Source: Isoetes taiwanensis
Lineage: Eukaryota; Streptophyta; Lycopodiopsida; Isoetales; Isoetaceae
DNA: 64,000 nucleotides
Assembly (NCBI GenBank): GCA_021234155.1
Contig: JAJEKV010000046.1
Coordinates: 8,311,012 to 8,375,011 of the forward strand
Direction: 5' to 3'
Shown: positions 22,139-34,662 of the stretch, piece after piece
Layout of the letters: every line of letters begins with the position of its first letter
How positions within the stretch are numbered: the stretch's first letter is position 1
Made by a program: the position numbers and the translations under genes
The notes under the pieces: generated by a model
Databases searched by the model: none
What the model saw: only the letters and a program-made list of their open reading frames with translations
What the model was told of the DNA's origin: nothing

Positions 22139-23218
22139 ATGGGTCTGTGGTCGAAGCAGGCCAAAACTGGGCCGGAATCTGCGGCAGTGGGTGTACCAAG
22201 TCCAAGTGTGGCAGGGGCCACATCTACTGTCTCGATCCCTGCAAAACAGAAGAGTAAGAACAGCTTGAAGAAAATAGGAAAAAAGGGGACGAATCAGATA
22301 CAACATCATCTGAAAATGGGTCAGCATCCGATTGTGAAGCCCCGATTGCCGCTGTTGCATCAGAAAAAACAATTTCGACTGTGATTGGGGTAGATGGGTC
22401 AGAAAAGGCATCTGATTGTATCCCGATTCCAGTTTCGGCTGTGCTTGGGGCAGAGATAGGCACAAAATGGGCAAGTTCGACTTTCACAACAGGAGCAGGA
22501 ATGTTCCCAGCATCCCCCAATCTCTTTGGAGGTTTTACAGGGGAGATGATTGTAGGTCAATTACTCACAGTTATGATGAAAATACTGGACTCCATGGAAC
22601 AATCTAGAAAGGCGGCAGAACAGGCAAGAAGGGGAGCAGCTGCACAACAGACGCAAATTCTGAAACTTCTTCAAGGTATGAACGAATCCCTGCACTTACT
22701 GAAAAATGAGAACTCTGAATTAAAACAACAAATAGCAAGCATATCAGATACGCCTACTGTTAATGATTATGTAGAGAATGAGGAAAGTAAAGAAACATTG
22801 ACCGAGATGCTACAAAAACTAGACAGTAGAATGAATGACATTGTTGAGAAGCAAGAACAACAGAAAAGAGCACTGAACATCAGGATCACAGGACTACCAG
22901 AAAGGGAAGAGGTGCAGGAGATGTTCTCTCAAAAGCTGCAGGCCCCTACTGATGGGATTATAACTGCTTACAGAGTAGGTAAATGGGATGGACGAGCCCG
23001 CAATGTGATTGTCAAATTTGTAAACGAAGAAGCAAAGATGCGAATGATGCAGAAACGTACTCTTTTGAAAGGGCAAAACCTATGGCTTAATGATGATCTA
23101 ACGTAGATTCAGTTGGCACAACGGAAAGAGGAGATTCGAAAAATGAAAGAAGCCAGACCGGAAGGCAAAAAAGTAACTTGGAGGAATGGCAAGGCCATCA
23201 TTGCAGAATAGGAAAGAA
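22139..23218 (+). pseudogene. LINE ORF1: coiled-coil and RNA-binding-like protein
   Basis: An ATG at 22139 starts a Lys/Ser-rich segment. A frameshift near 22285 leads to the main frame (to 23106). About residues 60-170 of that frame are heptad-rich with many Glu, Gln, Lys and Leu, as expected for a trimerising coiled coil. Then L-N-I-R-I-T-G-L-P-E-R-E-E and R-N-V-I-V-K-F-V-N-E-E-A-K resemble the RRM-like and C-terminal parts of L1 ORF1 proteins, which bind element RNA as chaperones. A stop (TAG, 23104-23106) interrupts it, but similar sequence continues to a second stop near 23210. Family assignment is by layout and short motifs. Confidence 0.6.
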
Positions 23219-23229
23219 AGACCATCAGG

Positions 23230-26200
23230 GTGTGTATGTGGAATATTAACGGTAAGGTAGATGAAGTTGCCTTACTTGGAGATATTCTCAAATCTTGGGA
23301 TATATTTTTTATTGTAGAAATGCATGAGCATGAAGAGCGTGGATTACCTGACATAGAGCATTTTAAATTGTTACATTCAGTTTGGCATAATAAAGGTTGG
23401 AGAACTAAGGGAATAGGAGGCATAGCAGTATATGCACGCAATGGATTGGAGAAAATGTTTACAGTGGTTAAGAAAGACACATCTAAACAACATGTTTGGC
23501 TGGAAACTATGGGATGTGCTGGGAAAGTGTACATCGCTGGGTGCTACTATCCGCCCAGGGATTCACCTCTCTATAAGACAGGGGACATGGATAAGGGTGA
23601 TCTATTCCACCACCTGGAAAGAGATGCTTTAGAGTTAGGAAAATATGGGAACATAATATTATTAGGAGATTTCAATAGCAGAATAGCACATAAACAAGCA
23701 TACATACCTGCTGACGAGGGAGATTCTATTTGGATGGAGCCTTTAGACGAGGAAATTATAATGGTTGGGCAAGGGTCACTCAAGACCGCAATATTGACGT
23801 AGAACTACAAGGTATGCACTTATTGAATATGTATAGTGGATTAAACTTGATGGTGTTAAATGGTATAAAGAGATTCCCATGTTCTGGAAAGTGTACATCT
23901 AAGGGAGCTACAGGGATAGGTGCTAGCGTGGTTGATTTGGCATTAGCAGGCACAAATATTTTGGATAGCATATCTAATTTTTATGTGAATGACTCTATTC
24001 CTACCTCGGATCATTATCCCATTGTGTTGGAAATAGAGCTGCAAAATCAAGGAGCCATGCCTTTGCAAGAAAATATGTTCAGTGTACGCATATACATGAA
24101 TATAGCAAAGAAAAAGGAGTATAAAAAAGCATGTGAAGAGAGGATAAAGGAAATTTTATGGCCAGTTGATCTGGGTGGTCTTGATGCCAAGCTTACATCG
24201 ATGTTGATCGATGTGGCTAGTGAGTGCTTCCTGTCGCAAAGGAGAGCAAAAGGATTACCATGCAATGGATGGTATAATCAAGAATGTACGGATAAAAGAA
24301 TGGAGTATAAGCAGGCTGATGCCACATGCAAACCTAGAATAAGGGAAGAATACAGGAAGCTGGTCAGACGGAAAAAACGAGTATACTTGAAACAGAAGTA
24401 GGAACAATTTGTGAAAGAATTGATTGAGGATCCTAAAAGGTTTTGGAGTAAAATAAAAAGAAGAAAACAAATGGTGAATACATTGGATGTAGAAAAGCTA
24501 GTAAAACAGGTACGAAAACTATACCACATTGAGGGTTTGAATGATACCATGCAAGTAAATGGCGAAATACTGGTGTTCTCGGAAGAAGAGGTGGAAAGTG
24601 GCATTAAAAAACTAGCATGTGGAAAAGCAGCAGATAGTCTTGGCCTTATGGCAGAAATGGTTAAGTGGGCAGGACCGGGTGTGGCAAATATTATTACAAG
24701 AGCGATGAACAAAGCATTGATAAGTGGCTTCCCATCTACGTGGCAGTACAATCGAGTGGTACCGATTCATAAAGCAGGGGATGGGACGGACCCAAATAAT
24801 TATAGGATGGTGATGGTAAGTAGTCTATTCTCCAAACCTTTTGCTACACTATTAGAACATAAGATGAGCGCGTGGGCAGAGGAGAATAATGTTAGAGCAT
24901 CAGGACAAGCAGGTTTTCGGCGTAAGATGTCTATAATAGATCATCTGGTTACTTTTAGAGCAGTCACAGATTCCATAAAGAAGACCAAAAAACCGCTCTT
25001 TGCATGTTTTGTAGATCTGGCCAAAGCTTTTGATATGCTACGCAGGAAAAATATATGGGATTATATGGAAAACATCGGTATTCCTCAGGGGCTCAAAAAT
25101 GCAATCGCTATATTATATGAAAAGGTAGTAGTTGGATTGTCTTTCCCATTGAACCAGCAGTGTCAAGAGGAAATTGTCAGTAATATAGGGGTGACACAGG
25201 GGTGTCCCATGTCACCTACTCTTTTTGGCATATACATTGACCAACTTGAAATGTGGTTACATGAGCATGGAGGAGAAGGAACCACAATCGCTGGATATGT
25301 ACTAGTGCTGCTGTTGTATGCTGACGACATTGTGATATTTGCCAGGAGTCAAAAAGGTATGCAAAAACACTTAAATGCTTTGGCTGATTCTTGTGATAGA
25401 ACAGAGATGAAGATGAATTTGGGAAAAACAAAAATCCTTATATTTGGGATAAGAGTACATGAGAAGAGTTAGATATTACAGACACATATAAATACTTGGG
25501 TTTGATTATGAAGCACAACTATAGTTGGAATAATGCAGTTGAGCAGAGGACAGATGTTGGGATTAAGGCTTTTTACTCAATGCAAAGAGTATGCAATAAA
25601 AAAGGGATTATTGATTGGCATCTTAAAAAAATGCTTTATAACTCCCTGGTACGTTCTGTCATTTTTATATGGATGTGAGGTATGGGGACCAGGACTATCT
25701 CTAGATATGTGGACTAGAGTTGAGAAGATAAAAAAAAGTTCTTGTTAGCAGAACTGGGAGTTAAAATGCAAACACCATACCAGATGATGCTTGCCGAATC
25801 GGGGCTATATGAATTGGAAATTGAAGCATTATTGCAGACCATAAAATATGTCAGAAAAGTTCAAGATATGGATTATGATAGGCTGCCTAAAAAGGCTATG
25901 ATTCAGAGTAGCCTAAAAGGGTGGTTTGCAAGTATAGTTGCATGGTTGAGACGATGGGACATGACATTAGATGAGATACCAGATGAAGCAGAGAAATTAA
26001 ATGAATATGTTTACATGAAAGCACGCGATAAAGGGTGGAGGAATCCTGGCATCAAAATGGCTTTTTATAGGAAAATGATTAACCCAGAGTTAAAAGAGGC
26101 TACACATTTAGCTGGTGGGCTTTCATATTTTAAACAACATCCAAAGTCTGTGGTGATGATGTGATTGAGGATGAGATACACTTGTTACTGCATTGCCTAG

Positions 26201-26382
26201 CATATCAGGCACTGAGACATAGGCACATGATATCCTCAGAAATGCCCCTATGGGCCTTCTTTGACATGCCACCTGCGACCATTGGATATTTTTTAATAGA
26301 TGTCATGAAAGTAAGAGAGATGTCTATAAAGAATTATAACAGTTTGCTGGATAGTTATGAGAAAGAGGGAGACATAGTCTAA
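23230..26382 (+). pseudogene. LINE ORF2: endonuclease and reverse transcriptase
   Basis: The endonuclease begins C-M-W-N-I-N-G-K and keeps I-V-E-M-H-E, L-L-G-D-F-N-S-R and S-D-H-Y-P-I-V-L, the usual metal- and DNA-contact motifs. A frameshift lies near 23760. After a TAG at 24400 the reverse transcriptase (24411-25472) shows G-Q-A-G-F-R, F-V-D-L-A-K-A-F-D, V-T-Q-G-C-P-M-S-P-T-L-F-G and L-L-Y-A-D-D-I-V-I-F. Further frame changes occur near 25470, 25670, 25740 and 26160. A C-terminal piece (H-L-L-L-H-C) ends at 26382. The protein would nick target DNA and prime reverse transcription there. All main active-site groups remain, so decay looks moderate. Confidence 0.85.
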
Positions 26383-26480
26383 TGATACCTCCGAAAGGAT
26401 CATTAGATGTTTGTTTAAAAACTGTACTTGTGTTGATGTTCGTCTTCTAGACCTGATGGTCTCATAGACGTTAATAAAAC

Positions 26481-26495
26481 ATTATCTTATCTTAT

Positions 26496-26498
<3 letters not shown>
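26481..26498 (+). other. TTATC-repeat tail of the LINE
   Basis: Three units of a 5-bp repeat (ATTATC, TTATC, TTATC) end the element, directly against the CT microsatellite. Short tandem tails of this kind replace poly(A) in several LINE clades. Confidence 0.65.
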
Positions 26499-28481
<1,983 letters not shown>

Positions 28482-30723
28482 ATGGGAGCTCCCTTTCATG
28501 CAGGGGACCCGCCCGACGTAGTCGGAGAAATTGCCCTATTCCCGCCTCCTTCTTCGATGGATGCTCCATCTCCCTTTTCTCCCGCTCCTATGCCTGCGGC
28601 CATCACTCCCATCGCTGCGGAATTGCCATCTTCCAAGAAACGTCCCGCCCTCAAGTGGGTCAAGCAATGGTGAGTCTTCTTCTTCATTAGATTAGGGTTC
28701 CGATTGTTCAACTTCATCCTGCCAATTGATTCCATTTTGAAGGACGCGTAATTTATGTTTTCAATTGACACTGCATAAGGATGAGCAATTTTGTTATAAA
28801 AATAACAGTCTTCATAAGGGATTGTATATTTTCAGTGCCTCCTTGAGATGATAGGTGCTGATTCTCTTCTCCTTTCCTTATTTAAATTCAAACTTCTCAA
28901 ATGCACATTTAGCATGTAATATAAAACCGTGCATCCAGTCTTCGAATGTTATGGGAGCCTCAAAAATGACTGTCACCATAACGTTTATAGATTACAGGAT
29001 TATGCTATTATCATTTATTAGGGAGGTTTTAGTACATGATAAATCAGTGAATTTTGTGGCATTTTTAGTATTGCAGTTTCCTGTATTATTTAGACTGTAA
29101 CAAAGTCTTGGTTTTAGCATGCATGCCAAATGCATAAGCGCATTTTCTTATATTCATGTCTTACAGGTTTTCTGTGCAGTAGGTGCATATTTCTGAACTT
29201 AGTACTCTTATAAAATTGTTTTGCCTGCCTGTTGATGGGATTATTCGTTAGTTTTTCAGGGTGACTCAGGATACTGTTCTGGTCAATGGGAAGTGCTCTT
29301 TATTGAAGTGGGTCAGTGGTAATCTCTTGAATTATGCTTGCATAATTGTCTTTTTGCAATCTTCATTTATATATGAACCCCTATGCATGGACGTTAGAAA
29401 GTCATCAAGTTTGTCATCTATCACATCTTTATAATCTGAATGTTCGCTGTGCCAGAGGATTCAAATTCCTACAAGACCAAGCAACAGCTAGAAGGAGACC
29501 AAGATGTTGATTCAGAGTATGAAGTTGTGTACGTGTGTACATTTGAAAGTTGTGGAAAAGTCTTCACCGATGCAAGGTCATTGAGGAAGCATGCTCATGT
29601 GCATGGGTATATTGTGGAAGGGTACTGTTTGAAACCATTAGTCCAAAGAATTGACTTGAATTATCCTTTTATAGATTTGATGGTCCTCATTTGGGTGGTG
29701 TTGTGTAATGTGCAGCGATTTATGGATAGTTCAAAGTTGAAGAGACATCATCTAATCCATACTGGAGAAAAACACTTCGTATGCAGTTTCGAAGGACGTA
29801 GAAAAGTAAGCTTTGTTCTGTTCAATATTATTTTGCATCTGAGTTTACCTGAGATCTTTTCTCATTAGTTTTAAATATCATTGAACCATAGGCATTCTCC
29901 CTTGATTTCAATTTGCGCAATCACATGAGGACGCACACTTTGGAGAACTACCATACGTGTACATATTGTGGCAAGCGATATGCTCATGAATACAAATTAC
30001 GCAGTCATTTGAGGGCACATCATGATAAGGTAATTGGTTTAATGTTTTAGCATCGTGCGAAAGATGATTCTGTGTTGCAGAAACTGATGCATTTGTCACT
30101 AACCTATTAAGTGATAGTTTTGTGTATTGATTATTATAGTAGTTATTAAGGTTGCTTGTTGATAAATGCAGAATCTTCCTGAGATAAGGTCAGCTGCTTT
30201 ACCAATTGAGAACGAAATTCCAAAAGTTTCTCCAGCTACAGCAGCTGCAGGAGACAGACCTTTTGCATGTCCTCATGAGGGGTGTGAAAAAAGATATATT
30301 CATGAATACAAGCTCAATCTTCATCTTAGAACTGCCCATGCCAAAGACGAAATTATAGAGGAGACTGCAGTGAATGGGAGAAATAGCGATGGGGAGGATG
30401 TGGATGATGAAAGTGACGCTGATAACACTCCAAAAGCACCTGGCATTCGAAGAGGTTCTGGAAAAGGGAAGCTGCGGATAATTTCAAAGTCTGCACCTAT
30501 GATGCAATCAAAAAGGCAGAGGACTACTGTTCCATCAAACTTAAATCAGAGATTACAGGCGGCAGCTGTGCTTGTCAGTAGAAAGGCCAATGGCCCCCGC
30601 AATGAACGCCCAGAGGATAGTGAGGAGACAGAGGATGAAGGCCATGATGACGATGAAGATGGTGTACAGCCTGGTGGAGAATATGAATCGGATGATGAAG
30701 AGACTGAAGATGACATGGATTAA
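28482..30723 (+). CDS. YY1-like C2H2 zinc-finger protein gene, six exons, possibly a pseudogene
   Basis: The exons are 28482-28669, 29260-29318, 29456 to about 29606, 29716-29805, 29892-30029 and 30172-30723. Except for the exon 3-4 join, phases agree and introns are GT-AG. The protein order matches plant YY1: K-W-V-K-Q-W at the end of exon 1, G-K-C-S-L-L-K-W-V in exon 2, tandem C2H2 fingers in exons 3-6, then an acidic Asp/Glu tail ending D-D-M-D. Such proteins bind DNA in the nucleus and act with Mediator. Finger 1 (C-T-F-E-S-C, H-A-H-V-H), finger 4 (C-T-Y-C) and finger 5 (C-P-H-E-G-C) are complete. Finger 2 lacks its cysteine half, and finger 3 reads C-S-F-E-G-R-R-K where C-G-K is expected. 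The ATG at 28482 is the first in frame. Either an eroding copy or a diverged gene. Confidence 0.72.
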
Positions 30724-31369
30724 TATAGCGAAGCTTCTTTAGCATGCCTCCTATCCATTGTATCATATATACTAGGGTCCCAGCCTGCTTGTATTTGGTG
30801 GCTTTGAATCAGGTATAAGGACTTCCACTATGCGCATAGGATTTTTGTGATTCCCTCATTTTCAGGGCTCCTTTGTGAAAGTTCAAGTTAGCGTCTAGAG
30901 GTGGATTGGTCTTTGATGTGTAATGTCTCATCTCACTATAGCTGTATAAAATTGTGATGTGCCCTTTTCATTTTCTTTTACAGAAGTTTAGTCCAATCTT
31001 TATCTAAATGTTTGTTTTTCGAGGAGAATGATTGGCATATATAGAGAAATATATAGCAATCCAAAATAAATGTGGTGCCACCCTACTCATGTCCTTTGAC
31101 TTAAGCGTGCAATGTCCCTAGCTTACATGTCCATTAACACAGATGGTTGATAGGGATAGTCGACTTAAAGCAAGGATATTTTAATAAATGGAAGCTTAAT
31201 GATATGGTCGGCGAAAAAGCAAGGATATTTGAATAAATAGAAGCTTAATTGAGATGGTTATGATAATGCCACTGTGGAAGATGTGTTCCATGGTAAAAGT
31301 GATTCACATGTTATTCATGGTAAAAGTGATTCACGGTAAAAGTGTACAGTGCAAGTGAGGTGAGGAAAA
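30724..31369 (+). other. 3' region of the YY1-like gene and spacer
   Basis: No further coding region is seen. The first 250-300 bp probably form the 3' untranslated region. A 28-bp direct repeat built on TAAAAGTGATTCA lies at about 31293-31340. Confidence 0.4.
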
Positions 31370-33450
31370 CAAACCGACCAGCTGGTTGAGTAGAGGCCGC
31401 AACCTTCCCGTGTAACAGATGGTTTGATGCCGAGTGTAAGGAACGCAAATGCGCGGATCAGGACACGCGAGCTCAAGCCACCAGCCATTACCGTGCCTTC
31501 CTCAAGGAAACAAAGGCAAGGTACCTGACAAGGCACCAAAGAGAAATATTCGCCCCCTTTCGGACGCTTCACCGGAGAACTTTACGGCGCGGGGTACTCT
31601 GGGACCCGGCCCGACCCTCTGGGGAACATCCGCGGCGGTGCAATGGGAGTAGTACACGCAGCGACTTTATGATCCCGGGAACCTGCGGACGGATGTGCCC
31701 GCCAACATGGCCACCGGAGGTGATCCGCGGAAAGAAGATGTCGAAGAGGAATTTTGCGGCTAGCGGCTAATGGGAAGGCGGCCGGACTTGGGCGGCTTTG
31801 CAAAGCGGAGTTGCTCAAGTGGGGCGGGGCGGCCCATGGTGCGATCCCTAACGCCTTTGTTCAGCGAGTATTTGCAAGAGGGTTTTCCGGTCATGGACCA
31901 CAAAGCGGGGTTGTTCCGATCTACAAGGTAGAGGACCCCTCATCCGGTAGTTACCGTCCATCATCCATCATTTCGGTGTTTGCCAAAGGTGAAATGCGGC
32001 GGGCATTCTCGGCAATGGGTAACGGATAGGCGAGAGGCGGAAGTCGGGGCACTTACCGGGCGGGCTTAGACCCAGACCTTCGACCATTGATCACATCTTC
32101 ACACTCGGGGCCACAGTGGGGGTCGAGGGCCAGAAACGGCCGAGAGGACTGCTGGCTTTTTGTGGACTTTGCAAAAGCTTTCGACCACGATTACCTCGGG
32201 AAAAGTTGTGGGCTTAGATTGCACCATCTAGGGCTTCCTATGGATCTGCGAACGCAGCAGGCTGTGATTGTGACGAGAGCCGCACAGCCGTATGCAACCT
32301 GAAGGAAGGACAGTCATTTGCCGGTAGCATTGGAGTTAGGCAAGGTTGTCCTCTCACCCACACTCTTTGGACTTTACATTGACCGGTTTGGAAGCCCGGC
32401 TTGCCGCCAATGGGGGACGGTATACGACTCTTGCACTGTGTCATCCGGTGGCTCATCTATGCGGATGATGTGGACCTCTTGGCCCATACACCGGAGGGCA
32501 TGCAGCACACCTAGATGCCCTCTCGGACACATCTCGCGGGCGGCGGACATGCGTGTCAACCCCGCCAAGACTAAGGTGGTCCTCATATCCTTTTCGTCGT
32601 TCAAAGCACCCTCCGGCTCACTTATGAGAAGATGGTAGAGGTCACACCCGGCTACAAGTACACAGGGGTTGGAATTTCCGCCCTCAATGTATTGGGATGC
32701 ATCCATTCGCCTTGGTGACCGCGGGTTGGAAGGCTCGCCAGACGCAATGCAAAACAATAGTCACGGTTTCGTATGGTGGGGCCACCAAATCACATTTGTT
32801 CAGAACCTGGTGGAACCCGGTTCTTAGATGGGGTCGAGGTGTGTGGCCCGGTGGTGTCTATGGCGACTTGGAACGACTTAGAGCAGTCCGTAAGGCATTT
32901 TTGACACGGGCGCACTTGGGGTCAAGCCCCCGCCCATATCGATCTTGTTGCAGGAGGCGAGGATTCATGCCCCCTGCGGCATGCGGCCCTCGATAGACGC
33001 ATTGTTTATTTTCGGAAGGTGGCGGCATATTTACACTTTCGGCTCCCGCGACTTGGCTTACTGCGCGGCATGAGCCCATAGCGACTTCGGGGCTTGTTGG
33101 AAGGACAAGAGAGCCCGGTAAAGCCTTATTTGGAACGTAGGCGACATAGGTGCGCCCAGTGCAATAGCAGCCGGCGAAGGGATAGGCCGAGGGGGTACTT
33201 GGACTCTTGTTTCGGGAAGCTCGGGACCACCATGCTCTATAACGGTAAAGATGGCACACTACAAACAAAGACATAAACCCCACCACCGTTCGAGGCCACG
33301 ACTCTACCCGCGTTCTCGGTTGCCCATGAAGAAGCGCGGGGATCATCGCTGGCCCATTGAACAGGGGCCTACCGCCTTCGGCTTGAGGCGAATTGATTGG
33401 GTTGAGAGCCGCGCCAAGACATGCTTTGTCAAGATTGCCGGAGATTAAAA
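31370..33450 (+). mobile_element. GC-rich LINE relic related to the element at 22098-26498
   Basis: Broken frames hold W-F-D-A-E-C-K-E-R-K (31420), N-G-K-A-A-G-L and K-A-E-L-L-K-W-G-G (31770-31830), V-V-P-I-Y-K (31911), F-V-D-F-A-K-A-F-D (32160) and S-P-T-L-F-G-L-Y-I-D (32353). At 32452 another frame reads L-I-Y-A-D-D-V-D-L-L-A-H-T-P-E-G-M-Q. The same order and the same Y-A-D-D to G-M-Q spacing occur in the other LINE. Stops and frameshifts are very frequent and GC content is far above the neighbourhood. No tail is recognised. Only ORF2 from the linker onward remains. Confidence 0.75.
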
Positions 33451-34662
33451 CTCCTCTGCAACGTAGAAATCGCCAAGATTACTTACATTGTACGAAAATT
33501 AACTAAAGACTAAAGAAACAAAAAACAATCAACAAAATCCTTATAAAAATCTTCAAGAACAAGGAGATGTATTAGATTAGTATGCCGAAACACTGCACCG
33601 AGTAGCGCTGGACGAAGATTCACCTAGAAATAGAAAAGAAACAGATTTTCACATTAAAGATGCAAAAAAACTACAAAAAAACATGAAATGCATGCAAAAG
33701 ATGACCTCGGCGGCATCAATCGACTTCAAACGCCGATGAGCCCTCCGTAACCCCCATCCCCCAACAAGAATCCTTTTTGCTACCCTGCTTCTCTTGAAAC
33801 TAAAAAACAATTGAAAATGCATGTTGCTGATGTGGAACATAGCCACGTGTCCAGAAATCAACGTGCCACCAAGAGGTGGTTTCCAGCTAGAAACAGGGTG
33901 GCGGCGCCACCACGACAATACACATGCGCCGCGATATGTGGATTGGGTGGGACAAGTAGCATGTGTACACCCAATCAGCATCTAACTCAAACATTATTGG
34001 CTCGAGCTTATTTCCTTCACCTATGCTAAATATGTTACATTTGTGGTCTACATTGCACAAGCACCAAAAGATAATGCGATATGGGCCCACCAGTGAAGCC
34101 TCCCTGAACATATCGCTTGTCCAAGAGAGTTGTTAAGTAACCTGGTATGTCAATATCCCTGGATGTGAAAATTACACGCTTTGTTCGCATGGACACAAAC
34201 AAGATAGCAGCTGGCGCATCTCTACACCGCACACTATCCCTGCAAATGTGTCTCAAGTCTTTAACTCTTCGAATATTGTGTCTTCACAATCTGTCGGATG
34301 CTTCAAAAGCCATCGTTTGCGGCGTGGGATGATAATTAAAGCGTTATATCACCATTCCTGCATTGCATTTTCTTTGGTAAGCGTTCCGCTCGTCTCTTAC
34401 CTGCTGTCAGGAAAAGGGGATATAAATTCAGGATATAGAAATTCTCAATGTTACAGATGGCTAGAGCTCTTTCGTTGCTTTGCAGAGACTGCAATTTCAC
34501 AGAACAATGAGATGATGGTGACATTGTAAAAGCTCGAAAACCCATTCTAATTGTATACAATTGAATTACAAGTTGATTTTGCAAGTTGATATTACTAAAA
34601 TCTTGTAGTTTCTAGGTGGAATACATATGTTGAGCTGACCCGAGATTACAAGTAGTGTCCCT
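33451..34662. other. Upstream region of the phototropin gene
   Basis: No gene is seen. It should contain the promoter and 5' leader of the phototropin gene. A stop in frame with the phototropin ATG is at 34636-34638, so the reading frame does not extend upstream without splicing. Confidence 0.45.
33843..33850. promoter_or_regulatory. G-box-like element CCACGTGT
   Basis: The ACGT-core motif lies about 810 bp upstream of the phototropin start codon. G-boxes are common in light-regulated plant promoters, but an 8-bp match is weak evidence. Confidence 0.22.
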
